Positions 1-6,785 of a DNA stretch of 38,722 nt are shown in pieces. Within the stretch, counting starts at the first letter, position 1, and every line of letters begins with the position of its first letter. The DNA lies in the NCBI GenBank assembly GCA_958417755.1, contig CATZDY010000016.1, forward strand, positions 1 to 38,722, given 5' to 3'. The notes beneath the pieces are model-generated. The model saw only the letters and a list, made by a program, of their open reading frames with translations. It ran no database searches and was not told the DNA's origin. Source of the DNA: an uncultured Peptococcaceae bacterium (GTDB lineage: Bacteria > Bacillota > Desulfotomaculia > Desulfotomaculales > Desulfocucumaceae). A program made the position numbers and the translations under genes.

Positions 1-466
1 CTGGTAGGCGATCCCGGATTTCCATTTTCATATGTCCCAAGGTATCTTCCATCAAATGTAAGCAACGAATGGCTCCATTTCCACTACCTCCAGCAGCAGC
101 AATGAGAATACATTTTTTATTTTGTAAAAAATGATTATGACTGTTTTCACACCTTCGTAATCTATCAAAAAAAGCTTTTAACGGTTCAGCCATATCATGC
201 CAATAAACTGGTGTAATCCAGACCACTGCTTCTGCAGCCACCACTTGTTCATATAATTGGGTAAAATCATCTTCAATTACACATTTTCCTTTGGCACATA
301 GGCCTTTGCCATTGTCACATACCCTACATCTTTGTACATCCTGTAAATTAAGATGCACTTTTACATATTCTTTTCCTGCAGAACTGATGCCTTGGATGAC
401 CATATCTTTACAGGATGCTGTGAGCCCATTTTTATTTGGACTTGCCCATACCACCAGAACAGCCAT
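1..466 (-). CDS. NADPH-dependent FMN reductase / iron-sulfur flavoprotein family (3' end off window)
   Basis: The gene starts at ATG 466 with a GGAGG site 10 nt upstream and is still open at base 1, giving 155 visible codons. The N-terminus (MAVLVVWASPNKNG) is the flavodoxin-fold phosphate-binding loop. A four-cysteine cluster at residues 47, 50, 57 and 62, followed by an acidic pair and a PVYWHDMAEPLKAFFDR stretch, is the pattern of the iron-sulfur flavoprotein branch of FMN reductases. An AAAGGSGNGAIR stretch is a further flavin-site segment. Members transfer electrons in the cytosol from NAD(P)H or ferredoxin to flavin or small acceptors; the partner cannot be told here. The C-terminus is missing only because the window ends. 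A weak sigma-A-like promoter lies at 538-565. The family call is firm, the substrate unknown. Confidence 0.85.
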   Translation of the reverse strand, partial: MAVLVVWASPNKNGLTASCKDMVIQGISSAGKEYVKVHLNLQDVQRCRVCDNGKGLCAKGKCVIEDDFTQLYEQVVAAEAVVWITPVYWHDMAEPLKAFFDRLRRCENSHNHFLQNKKCILIAAAGGSGNGAIRCLHLMEDTLGHMKMEIRDRLP

Positions 467-537
467 TGAAGTCAGCCCTCCTTTTTCTAAGCCTATGGTT
501 TATGGTATTCCTATACCAATATGAGTGGCCATGGTTT

Positions 538-565
538 ACTATACATGTTCTGCCTATTAATACAA
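538..565 (-). promoter_or_regulatory. Possible sigma-A promoter for the flavoprotein gene
   Basis: On the minus strand TTGTAT (560-565) and TATAGT (538-543) are separated by 16 nt, about 70 nt upstream of the flavoprotein start. The element lies inside a 7-bp inverted repeat (GGTTTAC at 533-539, GTAAACC at 576-582), which could be an operator. The -35 box is poor, so this is tentative. The rest of the 467-735 gap shows no gene I can support. Confidence 0.35.
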
Positions 566-735
566 AACCCTTGTTGTAAACCTAATATTTTGTTTTCTTG
601 CCTGAATGGTATATCATAATGATGCTGAGTAAGATATGGTATAGAAATGTTGCATGATGAGTGTCCATCAAGTCCTTTTTAAATATTTGTGCTGTTTTTT
701 AGGGGACCTCAAATATAGCGCAAGATTGGAGATAG

Positions 736-1107
736 ATGATGAAACGATTATGGTATTGGATAAAACGATTGCGCAAGGATATATTTATTTTGTATTATGC
801 GAATCAGGATCCAAGGACTCCTAAACAAGTTAAGATATTGACAGTCTTACTTCTCGCTTATATCATTAGTCCTTTTGATATATTGCCTGAAATGTTTTTA
901 CCTGGAATTGGATATCTTGATGACTTGATGCTCATTCCTTTAGGGATTGAAACAATTGTAAAAATGATTCCTTTGCCAGTGTTCTCTGCGGCTACTAAAA
1001 AGAGCATGCACATAGAAAGAAAATTGATTCATTGGGCTATAGCCTTAGGAATCATTTTTATGATGATATTGCTTTATCTTATGTATCGTTTATTCAAAGT
1101 GACGTAA
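736..1107 (+). CDS. DUF1232 (YkvA-type) small membrane protein
   Basis: A 123-residue protein whose central segment (AYIISPFDILPE, then GYLDDLMLIPLG) is the signature of the DUF1232/YkvA family: a hydrophobic helix ending in SP-DhIPD/E followed by a second helix. A basic N-terminus (about residues 1-30) precedes it and a third hydrophobic helix lies at about 97-118, so it is probably an integral membrane protein. The family's function is not established. Starts at 736 or 739 (tandem ATG) are both possible; GGAG at 728-731 fits the second ATG slightly better. It is a single-gene unit closed by the hairpin terminator at 1206-1231. Confidence 0.85.
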   Translation: MMKRLWYWIKRLRKDIFILYYANQDPRTPKQVKILTVLLLAYIISPFDILPEMFLPGIGYLDDLMLIPLGIETIVKMIPLPVFSAATKKSMHIERKLIHWAIALGIIFMMILLYLMYRLFKVT

Positions 1108-1205
1108 TGAAAGGGATAAAAAGTTAGGAAGCTTGGACGAATTTTAACGATTTTCTTCTATCATATTCGCTGTATTGATTGAGATAGCGGACATAAATAT
1201 GAGTC

Positions 1206-1231
1206 AAAGCACGGATTATCCGTGCTTTTTT
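1206..1231 (+). terminator. Intrinsic terminator after the DUF1232 gene
   Basis: A perfect 10-bp stem (AAAGCACGGA / TCCGTGCTTT) with a 3-nt loop runs into six T residues. It lies about 100 nt after the DUF1232 stop and isolates that gene from the micropeptide array downstream. Confidence 0.9.
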
Positions 1232-1275
1232 ATATTGTATGGCAGAAAATTTGCTGAGAAATTTTATAAAGATAA

Positions 1276-1303
1276 ACACATTTTATTGTTATTGCATATA
1301 ATG
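1276..1303 (+). promoter_or_regulatory. Sigma-K-like promoter of micropeptide 1
   Basis: An AC dinucleotide (1276-1277) is followed after 17 nt by CATATAATG (1295-1303), close to the mother-cell sigma-K pattern AC-N16/17-CATANNNTA with one mismatch at the last base. The same arrangement recurs before the second copy. It rests only on a short degenerate consensus, so it is suggestive. Confidence 0.4.
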
Positions 1304-1327
1304 GCAAAAAAAAAAGGAGGAATTGCT

Positions 1328-1420
1328 ATGGGTTGTGGATGTGGTTGTGACAGTAGCTTCATGTTATTCTTGATTTTGATTTTGTTAATGTTTTCTTGTG
1401 GCTGTGGTATTTGTGCATAA
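1328..1420 (+). CDS. Gly/Cys-rich single-helix micropeptide, copy 1 (YjcZ-like)
   Basis: A 30-residue peptide with three parts: a Gly-Cys N-terminus (Cys 3, 5, 7), a 12-residue hydrophobic helix (about residues 11-22) and a second Gly-Cys patch (Cys 24, 26, 29). AAAGGAGG ends 7 nt before ATG 1328, an ideal start; an upstream in-frame ATG would add ten Lys-rich residues but has no ribosome site. The layout (glycine-rich flanks, SFxLxLILILL helix) resembles the tiny YjcZ-type sporulation membrane proteins of Bacillus, although those are not cysteine-rich. It is the first of four tandem paralogues. A spore-coat or membrane role, possibly metal-binding or disulfide cross-linked, is inference. Confidence 0.8.
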   Translation: MGCGCGCDSSFMLFLILILLMFSCGCGICA

Positions 1421-1440
1421 GTAAATAAAACAATCAAAAC

Positions 1441-1468
1441 ACACATTTTTCTATGTTTGCATAAGATA
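1441..1468 (+). promoter_or_regulatory. Sigma-K-like promoter of micropeptide 2
   Basis: AC at 1441-1442, a 17-nt spacer, then CATAAGATA at 1460-1468 match the sigma-K pattern AC-N17-CATANNNTA exactly. The surrounding bases resemble the region before copy 1, so promoter and gene were probably duplicated together. Confidence 0.5.
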
Positions 1469-1490
1469 GCAAAAAAAAGGAGGATGTATG

Positions 1491-1583
1491 ATGGGTTGTG
1501 GATGTGGTTGTGACAGTAGCTTCATGTTATTCTTGATTTTGATTTTGTTAATATTTTCTTGTGGCTGTGGTTGTGGATTTTAA
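1491..1583 (+). CDS. Gly/Cys-rich single-helix micropeptide, copy 2 (YjcZ-like)
   Basis: A 30-residue near-duplicate of copy 1. Residues 1-20 are identical, position 21 is Ile instead of Met, and the C-terminus is GCGCGCGF-like with Cys at 24, 26 and 28. GGAGG (1479-1483) ends 7 nt before ATG 1491, the same spacing as in copy 1. The adjacent in-frame ATG at 1488 would add one Met but sits too close to the ribosome site. The near-identity at DNA level, with divergence only at the 3' end, shows a recent tandem duplication. The family assignment and proposed role are those given for copy 1. Confidence 0.8.
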   Translation: MGCGCGCDSSFMLFLILILLIFSCGCGCGF

Positions 1584-1635
1584 GGTTATAAAAGAATAGC
1601 TTTAGCTTTTTCAATGTGAATGATTAACTTAACTA

Positions 1636-1654
1636 ATTGGTGACTAGCACCAAT
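1636..1654 (+). promoter_or_regulatory. Hairpin in the leader of micropeptide 3
   Basis: A perfect 7-bp stem (ATTGGTG / CACCAAT) with a 5-nt loop lies just before the ribosome site of copy 3. Outside it ATGATT/AATCAT and TTTCAAT/ATTGAAA can also pair (about 1606-1665), in part as alternatives. There is no T tract, so a role in mRNA stability or translation fits better than termination. Confidence 0.5.
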
Positions 1655-1684
1655 CATATTGAAAGAAAAAGGAGGAAATTATAA

Positions 1685-1840
1685 ATGGGTTTCGGTTGTG
1701 GATGTGGCGGTTGCGGATCAAATTGCGGTGGCGGATGTGACGGTAGCTTCATATTATTTCTCATTCTGATTTTATTGGTCTTCTCCTGTGGTGGTTGCGG
1801 CGGCGGTTGTGGCTGCGGCAATTGTGCAGTGAGCGACTAA
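1685..1840 (+). CDS. Gly/Cys-rich single-helix micropeptide, copy 3 (YjcZ-like)
   Basis: A 51-residue peptide with ten cysteines (5, 7, 10, 14, 18, 35, 38, 42, 44, 47) flanking a hydrophobic helix at about residues 22-33 (ILFLILILLVF). The helix and its flanking D-G-S-F and S-C-G residues match copies 1 and 2, but both Gly/Cys arms are longer. AAAGGAGG precedes ATG 1685 with good spacing. It is nearly identical at DNA level to copy 4 over roughly the first 115 nt, ribosome site included. The function is not established; metal binding or disulfide cross-linking in a spore layer is the natural hypothesis. Confidence 0.82.
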   Translation: MGFGCGCGGCGSNCGGGCDGSFILFLILILLVFSCGGCGGGCGCGNCAVSD

Positions 1841-1859
1841 AGTTATATATAAAGTTTCA

Positions 1860-1895
1860 TGGCATTGATGTAAAAGACATATTACATCAATGCCA
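1860..1895 (+). promoter_or_regulatory. Perfect 14-bp hairpin between micropeptides 3 and 4
   Basis: GGCATTGATGTAA (1861-1873) pairs perfectly with TTACATCAATGCC (1882-1894) around an 8-nt loop, and a T-A pair at 1860/1895 extends it. No T tract follows; instead AAAAGGAGG of copy 4 begins about 10 nt later. This is more like an mRNA-processing or stabilising element than a terminator. Confidence 0.7.
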
Positions 1896-1920
1896 AGAAG
1901 ATAAAAGGAGGAAATTATAA

Positions 1921-2064
1921 ATGGGTTTCGGTTGTGGATGTGGTGGTTTCGGATCAAATTGCGGTGGCGGATGTGACGGTAGCTTCATGCTATTTCTCAT
2001 TCTGATTTTATTGGTCTTCTCCTGTGGCGGTTGCGGTTGTGGCAATTGTGCAGTGACTGACTAA
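1921..2064 (+). CDS. Gly/Cys-rich single-helix micropeptide, copy 4 (YjcZ-like)
   Basis: A 47-residue paralogue with eight cysteines (5, 7, 14, 18, 35, 38, 40, 43) around the conserved hydrophobic helix (about residues 22-33). It differs from copy 3 mainly by Cys10 to Phe and by a shorter C-terminal Gly/Cys arm, a slippage-like contraction. The start ATG 1921 follows AAAAGGAGG. It is the last member of the array, which is closed by the terminator at 2186-2219. Confidence 0.82.
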   Translation: MGFGCGCGGFGSNCGGGCDGSFMLFLILILLVFSCGGCGCGNCAVTD

Positions 2065-2185
2065 TGAAAATATAATTGTGTAACATAGGATACAAGGTAT
2101 TTTCTCTTTATATGTATGCATTATGTTGTATGAATTGTATAGAATTGGATGGTATGATGACTATTGTTTGTAGATAATCATCTAG

Positions 2186-2219
2186 AAAAACCCTCAGATA
2201 ATGAATCTGGGGGTTTTTT
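2186..2219 (+). terminator. Intrinsic terminator closing the micropeptide array
   Basis: A 9-bp stem (CCCTCAGAT / ATCTGGGGG, one G-T pair) with a 5-nt loop is flanked by A5 and T6 runs that lengthen the stem. Confidence 0.9.
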
Positions 2220-2349
2220 CTATTATGCATTGCTTTGGAACCTTAGTAGGATGATTCAATTATAAATATTAGAAAATATGATATACTTATCCTATCTAAA
2301 TCCAAAATAATCTGAGAAGAAACTGTCATGGCAGGGAGATGTGAATTGA

Positions 2350-3300
2350 TTGCAAAAAGAAAGTGCTGGGCAAAATGGAATGAAAGATTTGATGATGATT
2401 TGGCAACAGCAGCTTCAGCCTCTAGGTCCAGAACAATTAAGGCAAGTATTGGATTGGATTCAAATGGATATATCCAATTGCCAGGAAGCAGGGTTTATGC
2501 TTTTGACTTATCATCCTGATATTGTTAACAAACATCCTTGGTTAATAACGTGTTTTGCTTCCATCGCCTATTCTCCTAACCCCTTGGAAAAAAGATTACC
2601 ATTGATTTTGGGTATGGCTGGTTTAGAAACAACCAAACAAGTGTTTTTTCTTGAACAATGCTGGGATCGAGATGAAATATGTTGTCAATTACTTGCCTGT
2701 GGGGATTGGGAACATCTTTTAGCATTGTTTAAAGTATCTTTATTGCGCTGGGGCCAAGGGGCTGCCCAAGCAGAAGAGTTGTTTTGGTTGCTCAAACACT
2801 TGATAACAGTGGTAAAAGTGAGTCAAGGTAAGAAAGCAAACTTGACTGTAAAGACTGCAGATGGTGCTTGTCAATACAATAGTGTTGCTTTAACGAATAT
2901 ATTGGTAGAGGAATCTTTGCAAGCTGCGGTGGATGCTTTACTTTGTCTTTTACATAAGCCCGGAGGTCCGCAATTATGGGCAGAGAATGACTGGATTTTC
3001 CAAAATGATGCTTTGGCTTCTATGCTTTTGGAACAGTTAGCTGCTAGACCGGTGGTTTTTGCTTTATGGTTAGAGGCTTTTGCTGAAATAACAGGTGGAG
3101 ATTATGAGGGCCTTGTAGACCGGATGCCAATACCCAAGCAAATGATGATGGAGCATTTCTTGAAAGCTCTACAAGCCCTTGCCTATGGTTTTCATATGTT
3201 TTTAGAACAAGTATCCTGCAATATGGAACAGGTACCAATGGACAAAGAAAAATATATACAAAGCTTAGAAAAGATAATGAATAGGTTGCAGGGACATTAA
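2350..3300 (+). CDS. Conserved-looking protein of unknown function (316 aa)
   Basis: I do not recognise this protein. The reading frame is long and uninterrupted and codon use matches its neighbours, so it is very likely a real gene. It is rich in Leu, Gln, Trp and Cys with many predicted helices, and has neither a signal peptide nor a convincing membrane segment, suggesting a soluble helical protein. Repeated patterns such as LLALFKVSLLRWGQG and ALQALAYGFHMFLEQ look like amphipathic helices. The start chosen is TTG 2350, with GGAG at 2335-2338 some 11 nt upstream; ATG 2380 (MKDLMMIW) is the alternative. It stands alone, between the micropeptide terminator and the sigma-A promoter at 3503. 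Confidence 0.7.
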   Translation: MQKESAGQNGMKDLMMIWQQQLQPLGPEQLRQVLDWIQMDISNCQEAGFMLLTYHPDIVNKHPWLITCFASIAYSPNPLEKRLPLILGMAGLETTKQVFFLEQCWDRDEICCQLLACGDWEHLLALFKVSLLRWGQGAAQAEELFWLLKHLITVVKVSQGKKANLTVKTADGACQYNSVALTNILVEESLQAAVDALLCLLHKPGGPQLWAENDWIFQNDALASMLLEQLAARPVVFALWLEAFAEITGGDYEGLVDRMPIPKQMMMEHFLKALQALAYGFHMFLEQVSCNMEQVPMDKEKYIQSLEKIMNRLQGH

Positions 3301-3502
3301 TAATAGCAAAAAAATAAATTGAATTTATTAGCTCTAGGATATAAAATCCATTCTATAAACATATTGTTGTATATCCTTTGTTTTAGGAGAAAGCATCATA
3401 AAAAATAAATTCAATCGTAAAAAAGTCATAATTAGGACATATTTATGATAAAAATAGCATACCAAAAGATAAATAAGAGACTTGTCCTAATGTTTGAAAT
3501 TG

Positions 3503-3530
3503 TTGACAAAAAGTCTAAAAATGATATAAT
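3503..3530 (+). promoter_or_regulatory. Consensus sigma-A promoter of the DUF4190 gene
   Basis: A perfect TTGACA (3503-3508) and a perfect TATAAT (3525-3530) are separated by 16 nt, about 65 nt before the start. The rest of 3301-3573 is AT-rich and holds a near-palindrome (AATAAATTGAATTTATT, from about 3315) but no gene. Confidence 0.85.
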
Positions 3531-3595
3531 TTCATATAATTGCATAGGGCTTATCATAAGAAAAGGTTTAAAAAATGAATAAAGGAGGGATGAAT

Positions 3596-4012
3596 ATGGA
3601 AAACCAAGATGATTTACAAGTTACAAAAGGGGACAATGAATTGCAGCCAGTCCAAAATCAAACAAATGATGGGCAGCAGCCTATCCAAGAACAACTGCCA
3701 GAACAACAAGGACAGGAAACCAATCCTACCACAGGTGGTACCCCGGGTAAAGCAGTGGCTTCGTTGGTTTTAGGAATTGTAGCGATAATTTTTTGCTGGC
3801 TGGGATATTTGGCTTTGATTGGATTAGTGGCAGGGATTGTTGGTATTGTTTTAGGTATTTCTGCAAGAAAAGAAACCCCTTGTGGCATGGCTACCGCAGG
3901 TTTGGTATTATCTATTATTGGTGTCATTTTAGGTGCTATTATTTTTTTGGCGTGTGTTGCATGTCTGGGTACTTTAAGTAGTTATTCAATGATGGAGCAA
4001 TTGAATCATTAA
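3596..4012 (+). CDS. DUF4190 domain membrane protein
   Basis: A 138-residue protein with a hydrophilic Gln/Pro-rich N-terminal arm of about 45 residues, followed by two long hydrophobic hairpins (GKAVASLVLGIVAII and GMATAGLVLSIIGVILG). This is the DUF4190 pattern, in which a Gly-rich helix pair is repeated around a short polar loop. Its function is unknown; in other Gram-positives such proteins are membrane-embedded with a cytosolic tail. GGAGGG (3584-3589) gives the best spacing to ATG 3596; ATG 3575 lies upstream of the ribosome site and ATG 3590 is too close. It is driven by the consensus promoter at 3503 and ended by the hairpin at 4024. Confidence 0.85.
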   Translation: MENQDDLQVTKGDNELQPVQNQTNDGQQPIQEQLPEQQGQETNPTTGGTPGKAVASLVLGIVAIIFCWLGYLALIGLVAGIVGIVLGISARKETPCGMATAGLVLSIIGVILGAIIFLACVACLGTLSSYSMMEQLNH

Positions 4013-4023
4013 GCATTGTGAGG

Positions 4024-4056
4024 GCCATGTCCATCTAAGGGAGACATGGCTTTTTT
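4024..4056 (+). terminator. Intrinsic terminator between DUF4190 and lgt-like genes
   Basis: An 8-bp perfect stem (GCCATGTC / GACATGGC) runs straight into T6. It ends under 20 nt before the lgt-like start, so the downstream gene depends on read-through or on a promoter overlapping the hairpin. Confidence 0.88.
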
Positions 4057-4074
4057 CTTGGGAGTGTGATTGTT

Positions 4075-4866
4075 TTGCAACCCTATCTTACAATAGGTGG
4101 AAAGCTGATTCCTGCATATGGTGTGCTGATTATTATCGGATGCATTTGTGCTTTGGGTTTGATTTTATACCGAGCAACAAGACATGCTGTAAGTCGAGAA
4201 GATGCCCTTTATGCTTGGTTATTTGGCGTCATTGGACTCATTGTGGGAGGAAAGTTGCTTTATCTATTGCCCCGGCTAAACCAGATGTGGGAATACCGCA
4301 GCCTATTGTTGAGTTCTCCCCAAGTTTACCTTGATGCTTTTTTTATGGGTGGCTTTGTTTATTATGGCGGTTTACTGGGCGGTGTCCTGTTGATCATCTA
4401 TTATTGCCGCAAATATAACCTTGCTGTTCTTTCTATGTTTGATTTGTTTGCTCCTTCCGTTGCCCTGGCCCATGGACTAGGACGGTTGGGATGCTTTATG
4501 GCTGGTTGTTGTTATGGTATTCCTGTCCCGCCTCCTTGGGGGATCATGGTTTCCTTTCCCCAGAAAATATCCCTTTTTCCTGTACAATTGCTGGAGAGCG
4601 GGTTGAATCTATTATTATGTATTCTGTTGTTATTGGCTGCTAAAAAATTACAACAAAAGGGACAAGTGGCGGGGCTTTATTTGGTTTTATATAGCATCAT
4701 GCGATTTGGGTTGGAATTTCTGCGGGGTGATCCAGAAAGAGGTATGATTTTTATTTTATCCGTTTCCCAGTGGATTGGTATAGCTTTGTTTTTTGTTGGT
4801 GTTTATTTATTGAAAGGAAAAGACAATAAAAAAGCCCAGCAAAAGATTACAACAGCTGGTTCCTAA
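4075..4866 (+). CDS. Lgt-like prolipoprotein diacylglyceryl transferase family protein
   Basis: A polytopic membrane protein of about 263 residues. Lgt hallmarks visible are the N-terminal PAYGVLI segment, the GRLGCFMAGCCYG motif (about residues 136-148) and a C-terminal RFGLEFLRGDPE motif. Canonical Lgt transfers diacylglycerol from phosphatidylglycerol to the lipobox cysteine at the membrane. Here the Asn of the usual GRxGNF signature is Cys, and the essential His of the FHGG loop appears as Tyr (VYYGGLLGG), so this is the Cys-rich divergent branch. Its acyl-transfer activity and substrate are uncertain. TTG 4075 sits 10 nt after GGGAG; GTG 4066 is the longer alternative but is too close to that site. 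Confidence 0.75.
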   Translation: MQPYLTIGGKLIPAYGVLIIIGCICALGLILYRATRHAVSREDALYAWLFGVIGLIVGGKLLYLLPRLNQMWEYRSLLLSSPQVYLDAFFMGGFVYYGGLLGGVLLIIYYCRKYNLAVLSMFDLFAPSVALAHGLGRLGCFMAGCCYGIPVPPPWGIMVSFPQKISLFPVQLLESGLNLLLCILLLLAAKKLQQKGQVAGLYLVLYSIMRFGLEFLRGDPERGMIFILSVSQWIGIALFFVGVYLLKGKDNKKAQQKITTAGS

Positions 4867-5013
4867 CCAATGATAGAATTGAGGAGAAAAATATATTATA
4901 ATTTTATTATCAATCAATTTGCTGTTATTGAAATGCTTTGGAAAAGGGAGGTGAAACGCCATATTCATCAGCTTTATAGAAAACATTAAAACCTAGAAAG
5001 GATGGTGTGAGAG

Positions 5014-6417
5014 TTGCAAGAAACACTACCATCACGAAAAATTACTTTATTCATTGCTTGTATGGCTTCTTTTATTACGCCTTTTATGGGAAGCTCAGTG
5101 AATTTGGCCATAGTTTCTATTAGCAAGGAATTCAATGCAGATCCCATTATGGCCGGATGGATTGCTACCAGCTTTATTCTTGCTTCCGCAGCTTTTTTGG
5201 TTCCCTTTGGACGTTTAGCAGATATTATTGGGCGAAAAAAAATATTTAATATGGGCATGGCTCTTTTTTTTATTTCATCCCTTTTATGTGGACTTTCCTG
5301 GTCCATTGGTTCCATCATTGTTTTTCGTTTGTTACAAGGATTGGGTTGTTCCATGATATTTGGTACCAGTGTGGCTATTTTAACTTCAGTGTATCCGCCA
5401 CAGGAACGGGGTAGGGTATTGGGTATTAATGTGGCAACAGTTTATATCGGCCTATCATTAGGACCTGTTTTGGGCGGAATTATGAATCATAATTTTGGTT
5501 GGCATTCCATTTTTTATCTAATGGGAATATTAGGTGCTGTGGCTTTGGTCATGTCTTTTTTATTTTTAAAGGGGGATTGGGCAGAAGCCAAAGGGGAGCA
5601 TTTTGATTTATTGGGGTCATTTTTATATGCCTTTGGTCTGGTGGCTTCTTTGTATGGTATTGTCTCTTTGTTTGAAACCCCTGGAGCTAAATATATTTTA
5701 ATTATTGGACTTTTGATTTTAATAGGTTTTGTAAAATATGAATTATCCTTGTCCCAACCAGTATTGAATTTAAAGCTTTTTTCAGGGAATATAACCTTTA
5801 CTTTTTCTAATTTAGCAGCTTTTATTAATTATAGCGCTACTTTTGCGGTGAGCTTTTTAATTGCAATTTATCTACAGGTAGTAATGGGATATAATTCGCA
5901 AACAGCAGGTCTTATAATGCTTTCTCAGCCTATTTTAATGGCAATTTTATCCCCTGTGGCAGGACATCTTTCTGATAGAATGGAACCTCGCATTTTAGCT
6001 TCCCTAGGGATGACATTGACCACAGTGGGTCTATTGGTATTTTGTTTTCTGAATGTTAATACTTCTTTGGGCTTAATCATAGGGAATCTTGCCCTCATAG
6101 GAATTGGTTTTGCCCTATTCTCTTCTCCTAATACCAATTCCATTATGAGTTCTGTGGAACGGAAATTCTTTGGTGTAGCTTCTTCTACAATGGGTACCAT
6201 GCGTTTGGGAGGACAGGCTGTTAGTATGGCCATTGTGACTATGTTTCTGGCACTTTATGTGGGCAATGTTTCTTTTAACTCTGCAGATGCTTTATTGCTT
6301 ACCCAGGGGGCCAAAGCAACATTTTGGGTATTTACTGCCCTTTGTTTTTGCGGGATATTTGCCTCTTGGGCTAGGGGAAACATTCATCAGGAAAAAAAGA
6401 AAAATGAGAAGGCTTAA
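5014..6417 (+). CDS. MFS transporter, DHA2 (EmrB/QacA-type) drug exporter family
   Basis: A 467-residue polytopic protein. The N-terminus carries motif D1-like residues (PFMGSSVNLAIVSISKEF), motif A (GRLADIIGRKKIF) and motif B (FRLLQGLGCSMIFG). Motif C follows (GLSLGPVLGGIM), which marks a drug/H+ antiporter, and the length fits the 14-helix DHA2 group. It would pump hydrophobic or cationic compounds out of the cell using the proton gradient; the substrate is not predictable. TTG 5014 is the likely start, with AAAGGA about 11 nt upstream. The 4867-5013 leader shows no convincing promoter, and no regulator gene is adjacent, which is unusual for a drug-efflux gene. Confidence 0.88.
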   Translation: MQETLPSRKITLFIACMASFITPFMGSSVNLAIVSISKEFNADPIMAGWIATSFILASAAFLVPFGRLADIIGRKKIFNMGMALFFISSLLCGLSWSIGSIIVFRLLQGLGCSMIFGTSVAILTSVYPPQERGRVLGINVATVYIGLSLGPVLGGIMNHNFGWHSIFYLMGILGAVALVMSFLFLKGDWAEAKGEHFDLLGSFLYAFGLVASLYGIVSLFETPGAKYILIIGLLILIGFVKYELSLSQPVLNLKLFSGNITFTFSNLAAFINYSATFAVSFLIAIYLQVVMGYNSQTAGLIMLSQPILMAILSPVAGHLSDRMEPRILASLGMTLTTVGLLVFCFLNVNTSLGLIIGNLALIGIGFALFSSPNTNSIMSSVERKFFGVASSTMGTMRLGGQAVSMAIVTMFLALYVGNVSFNSADALLLTQGAKATFWVFTALCFCGIFASWARGNIHQEKKKNEKA

Positions 6418-6518
6418 AAGGATGGAAACAATTCTTGGATAAATATCATTTTTAAGCATAGGCAAGTATTTTCCTGCATAATGATATGTATAATGATAAA
6501 ACTGAAAGGAGGTTATCC

Positions 6519-6587
6519 ATGTATACAAAACATTGGATGTTAAGGGCCACAGCCCATTGCAAAGAAGGCTGTCGAATAAAGTCCTAG
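6519..6587 (+). CDS. Putative 22-residue micro-ORF with exceptionally strong ribosome site
   Basis: ATG 6519 opens a 22-codon frame (MYTKHWMLRATAHCKEGCRIKS) ended by TAG. It is preceded by AAAGGAGGTTATCC, which matches the complement of the 16S rRNA 3' tail (AAAGGAGGTGATCC) at all but one base. The peptide is basic, with two Cys and two His and no membrane helix. It lies about 100 nt after the MFS gene and about 35 nt before the hairpin at 6622. It may be a genuine small protein, a regulatory peptide or a chance match; no family is recognised. Confidence 0.4.
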   Translation: MYTKHWMLRATAHCKEGCRIKS

Positions 6588-6621
6588 GCATGACATGAAA
6601 CTGCCTTAAATTTAACTTTTT

Positions 6622-6645
6622 AAAGAGCTCCCTAGGAGCTCTTTT
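6622..6645 (+). terminator. Intrinsic terminator after the MFS/micro-ORF unit
   Basis: A perfect 10-bp stem (AAAGAGCTCC / GGAGCTCTTT) with a 3-nt loop is followed by a short T-rich stretch (TTCTGTT after the stem Ts). It lies between the convergent MFS unit and the exporter gene on the minus strand and may act in both directions. Confidence 0.75.
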
Positions 6646-6785
6646 CTGTTCATAAATGCAAGATTATCATAGCGCCTGAGATAGTTGCTAATTTTGTTTT
6701 TAATCATACATTGCCATCAACATGCCAAAGAGCCTAGGAGATATATGCATAAGTTAATTCCTTAGATATAAATCATAACAATGAA

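Noticed and set aside
291..524. 77-codon plus-strand frame at the left end
   Set aside because: It is the antisense shadow of the flavoprotein gene, whose minus-strand translation has clear family motifs.
2328..2519. Overlapping frame starting at ATG 2328
   Set aside because: It is out of frame with the much longer gene at 2350-3300, which has the better coding character.
4933..4989. Short frame before the MFS gene with AAAGGGAGG inside
   Set aside because: The ribosome-like site lies within the frame rather than before a start, and no usable start follows at proper spacing.
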